The notes under the pieces: model-generated | Told to the model about the DNA's origin: nothing | Databases searched by the model: none | Seen by the model: only the letters and a program-made list of their open reading frames with translations | Made by a program: the position numbers and the translations under genes | From: Sabellastarte sp. h YS-2021 | Taxonomy: Eukaryota > Annelida > Polychaeta > Sabellida > Sabellidae | DNA: 64,000 nucleotides | Direction: 5' to 3' | Assembly: GCA_964017235.1 (NCBI GenBank) | Contig: OZ024931.1 | Coordinates: forward strand, 95,870,221 to 95,934,220 | Part shown: positions 21,835-32,129 of the stretch, piece after piece | How the letters are laid out: each line of letters begins with the position of its first letter | How positions within the stretch are numbered: position 1 is the stretch's first letter

Positions 21835-22560
21835 GAGCAGCCTAAAGCTCAAACTCTTGACTACCAGAAGGGGGCCTTACCTATAGAGGTCCTTAGGGAG
21901 ATATAGATTTGAAAACTTGTAATTTCTCTTCAAGACAAAAGACAATGTTGTCCCAAAGTACTACTTAAGATGGAACCAGGGGGTTTAATAGTAGCCACCG
22001 AATCCTTAGCATATTTAGTTGAGTAAAAGCTGAAGGGCCCTTGGGCCTAAGCTCTTGTTGGTCTGCCACATCATTCAAAGTTCAGACTGAGAGAGGACCT
22101 AGGCATACTGTCCCTGGGGACAGGGAGGTTAAAAAAACCGCCTAATTTTAAAGCCCTCGGAATGTCCAGAGGGAAGTCAGACAAGACTACTTCCCTAAAA
22201 ATACAGGGACTGGTTTAAAAACCTGTTCAGAAAAAGCCCTTTGGTTTTTTTGACTTGCATAGATATCATGGATTCCTCAACGTGTCTGAAGTAAATATCA
22301 TCCAAGAGCCTTCAGATGCAAAAGCCTTGGACAGGTCCATGAACTCAGCATCCGAGGTTAGGGACCCGAGACCTCAGGCTAATGGCCCGAGTGCCGAGAC
22401 ATAGGTTAGGGTCCGAGACCTCTGGTTAGGGACCTGAGAGGGCCGAGAACTCTGGTTAGGGGCTCCGAGACCTCAGGTTAGGGGGCTGAGACCTTGGGTT
22501 AGGGGCCCGAGACCCCTGGTTAGGGGCCCGAGGCCTTGGAAGGCCTGAGTATGGAAGCAA
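21835..22560 (-). pseudogene. D1a gag-like ORF1, 5' part with minisatellite (fossil)
   Basis: Similar to 57580-57900 of D1b (GGGTTTAATAG, CTTGGGCCTAAGCTC, TGGGCATACTGTCCCTGGGG-like runs). It continues the region split by H3a. Its last part, 22355-22540, is an expanded GGTTAGGG-containing minisatellite absent from D1b. Broken. Confidence 0.6.
22355..22540. repeat. GGTTAGGG minisatellite, ~20-28 bp units
   Basis: About 8 irregular units of the type CCGAGACCTCTGGTTAGGG. The repeated hexamer TTAGGG equals the common animal telomere unit, but spacing and flanks show a G/C-rich minisatellite rather than a telomere. Confidence 0.8.
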
Positions 22561-22899
22561 GTCAGGTTATTGTAAATACAAGGCTACAGATCCGAGCTGA
22601 ATCTAGACCTAGTCCCACAAGGACTACAAAGTCATAAGAGAAGCCCGAAAAACCCCGTGTTTGAAGTCGGATATATAATTTCCATGTAAGCTTTCCTGAT
22701 TTAATTCTTTGAAAAGAATTACACAACTGGAGTTATTTTAATCATGAGTGACACATGGTCATCTCCCCCACCTGCCTCACTGCAGGTAGGCCTAGTTGTG
22801 AGATAAGGAAAGCATTAATTACATGGAATATTTATAAATAACATAGAATCTAAAAAGCAAAATATTACATTATATTTTGCAAAATTGGATGACTTAAAA

Positions 22900-23630
22900 A
22901 TTGCAAAACCAAGGTTTCCCTAGTTTGCAAGAACCTGTTGTCTAGACGATTTGAGCAAGAACTCGATTTTCTGCTTATTTTTTAAGTATTAATTCATAAA
23001 ATGGTCAAAAATGTAGGAGATAAGGGGTCAAAAATTTATTTTATTTAATTTAGATAGGTAAAGGTTCTGTAGATAAAGCTCCATACACGCGTCTCTCAGC
23101 ACATGCTGTCTAGACGTGACGTCACCACAGGGGTTTCCCCAAGGATTCCCCAAGTTTAAGTTTCGTGCTTTATTTCATATTTTAACCTTTAATATGGACA
23201 AATACTGTAGCAGAACGGGGATAAACCCTTAAAATATTTATTTATTTGATTTCAACAGGCATATATACTCCTGTATATAAACTACATGTACGAGTCGTGT
23301 ATTCGTTTGAAAGCAATTGCCGTCTAGACAAAAAACGAAAGTTGTTTCCGATGATTCTTTCAACAAGGACTCGTTTGTGCTTAATTTTATATATTTTAAA
23401 CCCTTAAAAATGGTCAAATAATGAAGCAGATAGGGGTTAAATATTTTATTTTATTTCAACAGGCATATATATATATATATATCCTGTATAAAGGCCACAT
23501 ACACGAGTCGATGTTTTTAAAACATGAACCCAGAAGTGGATTTAAAGTTGTAAAATATGATAAAAATACTCATTTGTTCTGTGGATTGTCATGAAATTAA
23601 GATTCTATGATATAAAATAAAGAAACTGAT
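22900..23630. repeat. Dispersed repeat R7, copy 1 (~225-bp subunits)
   Basis: Subunits contain AACCCTTAAAATATTTATTT, CAACAGGCATATATACTCCTG and CATTTGTTCTGTGGATTGTCAT. The same sequence in the same order occurs at 46370-47010. A (TA)n microsatellite lies at 23464-23482. Family unknown. Confidence 0.65.
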
Positions 23631-23634
23631 GTAA

Positions 23635-24110
23635 GTTAGATACAGGGTACAATTTAAAATTGGTCTTATTACATACAAAATTCTCACCCAGGGTCAACCA
23701 GTTTACCTAAGAGGATTAATCCACCCCTACACCTCTTTTAGAAACACAAGGCGAAGCATCCCCAAACTCAAGTTCCTTCAAACCCCCACTTTTGATCGTA
23801 GAGTTCACAAATCAATTAAACACTTTTCTAATTCCTTCAGTCACTATGCCCCTGCCCTCTGGAACTCTTTCCCTCTCCATGTAAGAAATAGTCCCTCTGT
23901 TGCATCTTTTAGGAAGCACTTCAAAACTCACCTCTTCAGCTCTAGCTTCCCAACTTAGTCTTCCTTCCTTCCCGGTCACACCCACAATCCTGGATTACTG
24001 ACTTTGAACGCCCCTAGACTTCCATATGATAATGATTTTGTTTAATTAGCGCACTGAGTTCCTCATTGTGGGGAAGATATTGCGCTTGCAAAGCAGTAGA
24101 TTAGTTTAGA
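23635..24110 (+). mobile_element. 3' end of a CR1/L2-like LINE (reverse transcriptase C-terminus plus tail)
   Basis: An open frame 23635-23958 without ATG encodes the C-terminal RT segment of a non-LTR retrotransposon: YRVQFKIGLITYKIL near the start, then YAPALWNSFPLHVRNSPS and SFRKHFKTHLFS before the stop. It is 5'-truncated, as most LINE copies are. The 3' UTR ends with TTAGCGCACTGAGTTC...GATATTGCGC and a (TTAGA)n tail. The reading frame is intact over 107 codons, so this copy is fairly young. It lies inside D1a. Confidence 0.85.
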
Positions 24111-24356
24111 TTAGTTTCAGGATCAAACGACAAGAATATCCTTGTAAAATTGAGGTCTTTCCTTGCAATATAAAAAGCATCACTTATCAAAGCGGCCAAC
24201 GAGAAAGTAGGACGAGATCTCATATTGTACCACGAGACGACAACCTGAGGCTACGGCAAACTATAAATGTCTATTTTTCTTAGACGTTGGCCGGTCCTGC
24301 GGCCATCCGAGATCAGCATTCAGTTCCACATGGTAAGCTAATGTAGCGCAATAAAA

Positions 24357-24690
24357 GTCATTTAACATTTTCACAAAAATTCAAGACTGCGATAAAAAAC
24401 CTGAAAAGTCTAAATTTTTCAGAGGTGCTACAGGAGTAGTCCTTATGTGCCTGGGGGTCCAAAATTTGCCCAGAATTGCTCTATCTCTTATGCTTTTTGA
24501 GATACACAACATTTTCCATTTCCGCCAAAATTCAAGATGGTGGCCGAAAATTGAAAAAGTTTAAATTGCTCTATCTCTTATGGGTTTTGAGAAAAATGAC
24601 ATTTTTCATTTCCGCCAAAATTTAAGATGGCGGCCGAAAATCAGAAAAGTTTAAATTTTTCAGAGGAATAGTACTTAGTACCCTAAGGAT
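24357..24690. repeat. 151-bp tandem array, right part
   Basis: Continues the array of 11500-12032 directly across D1a (GTCATTTAACATTTTC matches GTCATTTTACATTTCC at 11882). It contains AAGATGGCGGCC at 24624-24635. Confidence 0.9.
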
Positions 24691-25120
24691 AACATATTTT
24701 ATAGCAAACCTCTAAACTGAATACTCATGAACCTAAAAGTGACTTACTCAGTGGCAAAATGTCAAAATAGAGTTAGCATTATAGCTACAGCTCTAACAAT
24801 TCATCATGACACAGAACATTAAAAGTAGATAAACAACATAGTTGATAAAAAATTTCTAAACTTAATACGTTTGAAGTTACAAACGATTTACTCATTAGTA
24901 AATTAACAAAGCAATTATTACTCAGTTAGCTGTGGAGCTATAGGTCTGAAAATTTGCCATGACACAGAACATCAAAAAGTAGGTGAACAACATATTTAAT
25001 AAAAAACCTATAAATTGAATACTTTTCAAGTTCCAAGTGAGTTACTCATTGGCAAAATGAGTATAGCTCAGGTGGATACAATAATGTAAAAGTAGTATAT
25101 GATATCTTATTAAAAACTTA
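24691..25120. repeat. AGTAGCTATTACTC-type array, diverged
   Basis: Same family as 10906-11500 (GAACAACATA, ATTGAATACTTTTCAAGTT, GAGTTACTCATTGGC). No other content. Confidence 0.75.
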
Positions 25121-27545
25121 ATGGATAATATAAGTAGCTGAACAACATATTTTAGGAAAATACTCTAACTGCAATAGTTTTGGAGTTACAATGGATTTAC
25201 TCAACAGTAAGAATTACAAAGTACTTGTTACTCAGCTATAAAATGTGCGACAGGTCCAAAACTGTATCATTTGATAGCTTATCAAAAACCAGATGAATAA
25301 TATTTTTAAAAAGATTTAATACTTTTGAAGATATTTCACATTTACTTCTGTCATAATTTTGCCACAAATAAGAAAATAGCTATTACTAGTGCTGTCACTC
25401 GCCAGTGCAAATGAGCACTGAATATCGCCCACATTCGCCGACCGAGTACCGGCATATGTCGACTTCATAAACTCACCTCAAAACAAAACTATTCAATGAA
25501 TATATACAATAAGATTGTTTCCTCACATGTTTACACAATTTATAATGTCATATTTATACTTTTATTTTGGTTGTTTCTGCATTGTAAAATTTACGGACCC
25601 TTTGAAAATCATCAGTAAAGTAAAATAATTGTCTATTTCCGAAACCATAAAATGTTGTATATTGGCTATATTATAACATATACACCTCAAATAAATAAAA
25701 CTACAATGTTTTCACACATCATTTGAAAGCTTTAAGTCAATAACATTGACTTACCAACTTGAAAAATAAAATAAAGATGCAATTCCGAAACTGCATTCGA
25801 GCAATGAATTAATGCTTTCCTGTTAGGTCATGTGACTCCGTTTGTATGGACTAGGTTGTCAAAACGCCGAAAATATATTTCAAAATGTTGAATAATCCTT
25901 CACTTTTAAAATATATTCTATCATTATTATATAAATATGCTAATATCTTTGTAATCGGATTTGAAAAAATACAACCGATTGTCGCTCATAATTGACATAG
26001 CAAACGATAGTATCGGAAGTAGTGAGTGTCGCGACAGCACTAGCTATTACTCACTTATGACATGAAATAGAACCCCAAACTATGTACCATCTTATAGATA
26101 AGGACAAAGTATCTGAACAAAATATTTTAGGAAGATACTCTAACTGCAATAGTTTCGGAGTTACAAAGCTTTACTAAACAGTCAGAATTTTAAAGTAGGC
26201 ATTACTCAGCTATTCAATGTGCAACAGGTCTGAAACTGGACTATATTATAGCTTATCAAAAACTAGATGAATAACATATCTGAAAAGATTTCCCTAACTT
26301 TAATACTTCTGAAGATATTTCACATTTACTTCTGTCATTATTTTGCTACAAATAAGAAAATAGCTATTACTCACTTATGGCATGCAATGGAACACTGAAG
26401 TATGTACCATCTAAAAGCTAAGGACAAAGTAGCTGAACAGTATATTTCAGGAAAATACTCTAACTGCAATAGGTTTGGAGTTACAATGGATTTACTCAAC
26501 AGTAAGAATTTTAAAGTAGCTACTACTCAGCTATCTAATGCGCAACAGCTCTGAAAATTTACTATGTGGTAACTTACCAAAAACTAGATGAATAACATAT
26601 CTGAAAAGTTGGCCTAACTTTAATACTTTTGAAGATATTTGACATTTTCTTCTGTCATTATTTAGCTACAAAGAAGAAGCTTATCAAAAACCAGATGAAT
26701 AATATATTTAAAAAGATTTAATATTTTTGAAGATATTTCACATTTACTTCTGTCATTATTTTGCCACAAATAAGAAAATAGCTATTACTCACTTATGAAA
26801 TGGAACCCCAAACTATGTACCATCTTACAGATAAGGACAAAGTAGCTGAACAATAAATTTTAGGAAAATACTCTAACTGCAATAGTTTCAGAGTTACAAA
26901 GGCTTTACTCAACAGTAAGAATTTCAAAGTAGCCATTACTCAGCTATTCAATGTGCAACAGGTCTGAAACTTTGCTATATTATAGCTTCTCAAAAACCAG
27001 ATGAATAACATATCTGAAAAGAATTGCCTAACTTTAATACTGCTGAAGATATTTCACATTTTCTTCTGTCATTATTTTGCTACAAATAAGAAAATAGCTA
27101 TTACTCACTTATGGCATGCAATGGAACCCCAAACTATGTACCATCTTATAGCTAAAGACAAAGTAGCTGAACAACATATCTTAGGAAAATACTCTAACTG
27201 CAATAGTTTTGGAGTTACAATGGATTTACTCAACAGTAAGAATTTTAAAGTAGCTATTACTCAGCTATCTAATGCGCAACAGCTCTGAAACTTTACTATG
27301 TGATAGCTTATCAAAAACTAGATGAATGACATATGGAAAAGATTTGCTTAACTTGAATACTTTTGAAGATATTTCACATTTATTTCTGTCATTATTTAGC
27401 TACAAATAAGAAAATAGCTATTACTCACTTATGGCATGCTATGGAACCCCAAACTACCATCTTATAGCTAAGGACAAAGTAGCTGAACAACATATCTTAG
27501 GAAATTACTCTAACTGCAATAGTTTTTGAGTTATGACTCCTTTAC
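25120..27545. repeat. Diverged 2x160-bp dimer array (H3b core), split by an hAT MITE
   Basis: Units resemble those at 20130-21570 (GGACAAAGTAGCTGAACAACATAT, TCACTTATGGCATGCAATGGAACCC, CTATTACTCAGCTATCTAATGCGCAACAG) but have more substitutions and indels. An hAT MITE interrupts it at 25387-26042. With the right end at 27600-27788 it forms element H3b. A left end is not seen. Confidence 0.85.
25387..26042. mobile_element. hAT-type MITE, 656 bp
   Basis: Perfect terminal inverted repeats TAGTGCTGTC...GACAGCACTA are flanked by an 8-bp target duplication GCTATTAC (25379-25386 and 26043-26050). TAGNG ends and 8-bp duplications are diagnostic of hAT DNA transposons. The interior is AT-rich with no transposase. 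The host array reads through once the insert is removed. Confidence 0.9.
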
Positions 27546-27599
27546 TCAAAGTAGCTAATATTACTATTACTTACTTATCATTAGGTTTAGGTCAACAAA

Positions 27600-27788
27600 A
27601 CCAACAAACTTTTCAAGGGCATGAAAATTCATTGGGACAATTAATGACAAAAAATCTGTAACTGTAGTAGTTTTGGAGAAATCTGCGTGACACACTAACA
27701 CACACACGCATGCACCCCCACAGGCAAGCGCATGCATGATGCATTTCATAATCTTTCTCCCTGACTAAAGCCTGGCGAGAGATAAAAA
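27600..27788. mobile_element. H3b right end with CA/CG microsatellite
   Basis: TTCAAGGGCATGAAAATTCATTGGG, a CACACACACGCATGCA-like microsatellite, and then a degenerate hairpin TCTTTCTCCCTGACTAAAGCCTGGCGAGAGATAAAAA. This matches the H3a right end (21640-21825) in order and sequence. Confidence 0.75.
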
Positions 27789-28340
27789 TGCTCTGCATTC
27801 AATAGTGTAGTAGTTACAAGTGATTTACTCAAAAACTGAACTATCAGAATAGCTATAACTCAATTAGCTATGGAGCTACAGCTCTGAAAATTTACCATGA
27901 CATAGAACATCAAAAAGTAGCTGAACAACTTATTTAACAAAAAAACATTGTAACTATAATGGATACAAAGACAAAAGCCATTTACTCATTTCCCTCACTT
28001 ATAAACATAGAAAATACCCATTACTCATTTAGCTATTAAGTTAGACGTCAAAAATAGGTACCATCCTGTAGGTACGAGAAAGTAGCTAAACAACATATTT
28101 TAGTAAAATGCTGCACATGCAATCATTTAAGGGTTATAAGCAATTTACTTAAAGTAGGTACTAGCACTATTACTCATTTAGATGGACTTAGATCTGCAAT
28201 CACAGGAAAAATAGGACATAAGGACATGAAGACATAAAAGTGATCTAAAATTATTAAAGCAAAATACCCAACAGCCTCCCAAAAACCTGTTAATTCAAGA
28301 GTTGTATTTATAAGTAATTTACTGAGTTGCCAAAAAATGG
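27789..28340. repeat. AGTAGCTATTACTC-type array remnant
   Basis: Diverged units (CAGTAGTTACAAGTGATTTACTCA, AAAGTAGCTGAACAAC) fade into unrecognised AT-rich sequence after 28200. Confidence 0.6.
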
Positions 28341-29005
28341 ACTCGGGGCATTTTAGGGGTCAAGGGCTGACCTTGAAGGACAAACTTATAAAAATATCAA
28401 CCATGAAAACATTCAATTTTCCATAGATGAGAAAAAGCCTCAGAATGTGTAAAACTCCTGGCTGACTGTCAAAGAAATGCCCATGGCAGACATCTTATTT
28501 TTCCAAATGAGGCCAAAAATATTCCTCTGCAAGCTTTTGAAATGATGAACATACCCTATAAATCTGAGAACTCTGCCTGTAATATGTTTTGCTGTAGAGG
28601 GGTAATCTGAAAATCTGTACAAACTGCTTCATGACTGAGAAAGAAAAGATCGTGGCGGCCATCTTATTTTTCATAATAAGGCCAAAAATACTCCCAGACA
28701 AGATTTTGTTGTGATGAACATATCCTGCAAATGTGAGATCTCTACCTATAATACCTTTTGCTCTAGAGGAGTAACAAAGGTCCTTGCTGAAAGTAAAAAG
28801 ACACCCGTGGTGGCCATCTTGTTTTTCAAAATGAGGCAAAAATATTCCCAGGCAAGATTTTGTAATGATGAATATATCCTGTAAATTTGAGAAGTCGAGC
28901 TATAATATGATTTGTTATCGTGGTAACGGTGAAATCTCTCTACACACTGTGATGGCAGCAGCATTGGCATAACGAAGCAAAATCCACAGTATATACAATG
29001 AATAA
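28340..29005. mobile_element. H1c: degenerate H1 right-end module
   Basis: Three ~155-169 bp units with GGCGGCCATCTTATTTTTCA and AAATATTCCCAGGCAAGATTTTG are followed by GAAATCTCTCTACAC...AAATCCACAGTATATACAATGAATAAG. This parallels 4800-5027, but the hairpin has decayed. It is older than H1a. Confidence 0.65.
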
Positions 29006-29330
29006 GAGCACTGTTTGAGTACATTTTCAATGATATATAGCCTGTATCTGTGGGTAATGTATTTTTTAGAATATCTGAAAAGATTAATACCTGTAGCCAA
29101 ACTCCATCTTTGAATTTGAAGGAATTTTGTTTGCCATTTTAAAAACTATTGCATGTTATTTTGCCTTTTATCTGAAGAAAATGCATTGAGTAGTTCCAGA
29201 GATACAGCGTTTTTGTTGTCTCACTTAATACTTTAAAGTTATCGGAACTTAAGGCTTCTTGGATAAATAGTCTCATTAAATGTAAATGTAAACGGTTTAT
29301 AGTCCAGTATCAGTATATACACTATCACTC
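29006..29330. other. No recognisable feature
   Basis: AT-rich intron-like sequence. Part of it (29130-29220, GAAAATGCATTGAGTAGTTCCAGAGATACAGC) resembles 48250-48320 near the H4c right end. Nothing else is seen. Confidence 0.4.
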
Positions 29331-29619
29331 GACTTAACATTTACACCCTGGCCTGGGTTTCAGAACTTTTTCACACATATTATCTGTCTCAGTTCCCTCT
29401 GGGAAGATAATACGGGGCAGCCACAATACAGCTCTCACACTAAGAACCCACTAGCAGCCAGGTACCAATTACTCCTGGGTGGAGAGTGGCACAGTCCAGG
29501 TTAACATCTTGCCCAAAGACGTTATCCCACATGAAAGAGTCAGCATCACCGGGGATCAAAACCACGACCCCTGGATTATGAGTCCAACACCCTACCAACT
29601 GAGCCACATGAGACCCTAA
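29330..29619 (-). mobile_element. tRNA-derived SINE (family B), minus strand
   Basis: On the minus strand the head reads CATGTGGCTCAGTTGGTAGG (A-box) and GTCGTGGTTTTGATCCCC (B-box), as in a tRNA. The central part has AGTAATTGGTACCTGGCTG, similar to conserved core domains of invertebrate SINEs. Its body differs from the SINE at 2287-2609. It is not a tRNA gene. Confidence 0.8.
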
Positions 29620-30291
29620 TTAAAGAAATTAAGAAAAATACACCCATGCCTTTTAATGCCTACAGGCCAAGTAAGATTAAGACCTATGAAAGTAGTATTC
29701 TGTTGTAAATATTGCTAGGTAAGCTATGCGTGTCATTTAACTCCTCTAATATCATTCATTAAATAGAAGGAAAAAGCACAATTATTGACCATTAATGACG
29801 AATCAAACTGTTAAAAATAAATCACAGAAATTAAAGAAGAGAGAAGTAAAATTGTTTCCACCCATTAGTGTACCACTTAATTGGGTTTTTTTCTGCAGAA
29901 AACAAAGAAAACTCAGAGTGTAAATACAGAAGTATGCACAATATTTTCAAAGAGCTATAGACAAATCACATCAAACCGAGCATAGTGTACATAAGAATTT
30001 TTGTCAATATAAAAGAGAACCAAACTTGAATACAATATCCAAGCTAAATGTGTCAATATCAAGGATACAGAAACTTAAAAGATGTCAAACTAACCTGGTA
30101 ATTGTCAACATTAAGGAGGATTCTTTCTTAAGGATGGTTAGAAATCATTTAACATATAATCAAAATTGAAATATCTAAAACAAACTGACCTGCATGCATC
30201 AATATTTGAAACTGTCTACAAACATATATAACCAACACATTTCTGAAGGCAACTTCAAACAACACTAAACATGCTAATATTTACAAACTAC
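29620..30291. other. Intron-like sequence
   Basis: Single-copy AT-rich DNA with no open frame of note, lying just downstream (minus strand) of the candidate exon 30292-30372. Confidence 0.4.
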
Positions 30292-30372
30292 CTTTATTGA
30301 TATCATTTCTGCCCAGCCATAAGTGTCATCATGAAGATTCACCGATCTCTTTGGATACTTAAGAACACTATC
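30292..30372 (-). CDS. Candidate internal exon, 81 bp
   Basis: On the minus strand an acceptor TTTTTATTAG precedes, and a donor AAG|GTAGTTTG follows, an open 27-codon phase-0 exon. It starts DSVLKYPKRS and ends TYGWAEMISIK. It is single-copy within a non-repetitive stretch. The family is not recognised. It lies on the same strand as, and about 18.6 kb downstream of, the collagen exon, so it may belong to the same gene, but nothing in the residues proves that. Confidence 0.45.
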
Positions 30373-31383
30373 CTAATAAAAACAAAAATTTTGAAATTAA
30401 TCAAAATCAACAAATGCATTATCAACTAAATACTTAAAGCCTCCACATACTTTCCGCTTCATTTAAACACAAATTTTGAAAAAAATGAACCATTAGTAAG
30501 CTGGAATGTTTGGCCACAAATGGCTTGGTTTTAGACTAAGGACACATGAGCATGGACATTTCAAAAGCCATAGCTATAACATAAACCTTGTACAATGTAA
30601 CACCTGACTAAGGAAATTTTGATATAGACAACTCTCTTTGCACTGCATTTATTGTTTTTATTTGCCTTCAGAAATGCTGAAAGATCAAGTCTTGCATACA
30701 TAATGTATTCCACATTGCCGAGTTTCAATCACGACTGCCATAAACATTAAAATCATCAACCATAGTATAATCCCACTCTCCCTTACTAAACCCTTCAAGT
30801 CAGTAGTGCTCCCTCAGTGGCTTTGTACTTAGTCTTCGTGTCAATCATAATTAAGTAACAAAGAAAGCAAGAGCTATGGTAGAGTGACAGGCTTACTAAC
30901 ACTGACTGTGAGGGTGTAAAAAATCACAAGGACTGGGGGAGGGCCAGTAATTTCATACTGCAGCACTCGCCAATCATGATGGGGCTTGGCAAGGCCACTT
31001 AAGCAATATAATGACCACTGGCTGTGCGTAAAAAGGCTTCCATAGCATGGAAAAGACATTCAGTCTCAACTACAACATCGAGGATAGAACCGTTCTCTTT
31101 AATATTTTCATTTAAAACTTAATCTTTGAACACCATTTGCAGTAAATGTACAGAGAAGAACACCACTGCCACTGTATTTATCTCAGTCTAGGTATTAAGG
31201 ACAACTGGAGGTAGTCTGACCATAAAACAGGGTTCAAAGCCCAAGGAGCAATAAAAAGAGAGATAAAAGGCATTTTTAATATGATTGACCCAACTAGATA
31301 CTGACCTAGATAATAGAAAAAATAATTTGATCCTCGATGGTCTTCCGGAAAAATGACCTAAAGAGAACATACATGATGAAGTA
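30373..31383. other. Intron-like sequence
   Basis: AT-rich, single-copy within the window, with no repeat unit and no convincing exon. It would be the intron upstream of exon 30292-30372 if that exon is real. Confidence 0.4.
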
Positions 31384-31762
31384 GCTATGATTTTCAAAAA
31401 ACATTTAAAGATTACTAGTGCTAATGTTAAACTATATGCAGTCTACTGCTTGGGAAAGTCACCTCAGTTACTACAATACCCAGTTACTAAACCAAGGAAA
31501 ATCATGGTCAAATTTGAGGAGCAATCACAATGTGAAAGAGTGTGGAAAGCCAAATCAGGAATGAAAGGGACTAAGATTATACTCAGAAGATTTATCAAGC
31601 TTAATGATTGACAACAGAAAAACCTTGTTACCATACTTTGATGCAGCAAGAAGAAGTGAAAAAGTTAAAAAATGCAGCCTACAAAGAGACTGTCTTGTCA
31701 TTGATAGCCAAAGATATCACGCAAAGGACATTGATAAAATTCCACAAGAGTTACTACCATAA
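31384..31762 (+). pseudogene. LINE ORF1-like relic (RRM-like part and C-terminal domain)
   Basis: The first frame (31384-31605) carries SANVKLYAVYCLGKS, KPRKIMVKFEEQSQCERVWK and GMKGTKIIL, the pattern of the RRM-like domain in ORF1 proteins of L1/Tx1-type LINEs. The C-terminal domain follows in another frame (31583-31762): NRKTLLPYFDAARRSEKV, LVIDSQRYHAKDIDKIPQEL, stop. A frameshift lies near 31583-31605. No endonuclease or RT is seen nearby. A NADAR domain follows directly. Confidence 0.6.
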
Positions 31763-32128
31763 AACCCCATATGAACAACAGATGACAACAACCGAAGAAC
31801 TGTCTTTTTTCGGGAAAAGAAGCTTTATGAGTAACTTTCTCCAATGTCAATTTAAAGAAAACCACATTACATTTGACAATGTTGAAAGGTACCTATCAAT
31901 ATAAAAAAGCATTATACTTTCAAGATACATTATTGGCAGAACAAATTTTAAAAGCAAAAACCCTGAGAAAAGCTAAATCACTGTGACATCTGATTAAACA
32001 TTTTGATGAAGATATGTGGCAGACAGCGCGGAGGCAAACTATGTTTACCGGATACGTGCTGAAGTTCAAACAAAACCCACAACTGATAACATTATTGAAA
32101 ACAATAAAAGGTTCAATTGTAGTAAATT
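31763..32128 (+). pseudogene. NADAR (YbiA-like) domain relic
   Basis: The first part (frame through 31904) has ELSFFGKRSFMSNFLQCQF and ITFDNVERYL. The second part, in a shifted frame from about 31894, has QYKKALYFQDTLLAEQILKAK, then HFDEDMWQTARRQTMF and LKFKQNPQLITLLK. These are the successive blocks of the NADAR fold (FFG...SNF, SVEQYYQYKKA, MxxxxxxKFxQNxxL). NADAR proteins act on ADP-ribosyl and related N-glycosidic bonds. One frameshift near 31894 and an internal TGA near 31990 make it a pseudogene. Stop at 32127-32129. Confidence 0.7.
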
Positions 32129-32129
32129 A

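Larger units (their letters stand above)
12033..24356 (-). mobile_element. D1a: DIRS-family retrotransposon fossil with nested insertions
   Basis: The ends are long inverted repeats: 12046-12220 is the reverse complement of about 24190-24345. An internal complementary region lies inside the 3' end. Order on the minus strand is 5' repeat, gag-like ORF1, reverse transcriptase, RNase H, tyrosine recombinase, complementary region, 3' repeat. The 151-bp array joins exactly across it without a target duplication, as expected for recombinase-mediated insertion. H4a, H3a, a dispersed repeat and a LINE tail lie within it. It is broken, with numerous breaks, and clearly older than the elements inserted into it. 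Confidence 0.85.

Noticed and set aside
22355-22540. Interstitial telomere
   Set aside because: TTAGGG is embedded in longer, irregular G/C-rich units; there is no run of pure hexamers.
29560-29619. tRNA gene on the minus strand
   Set aside because: Only the promoter boxes are tRNA-like; it is the head of a SINE.
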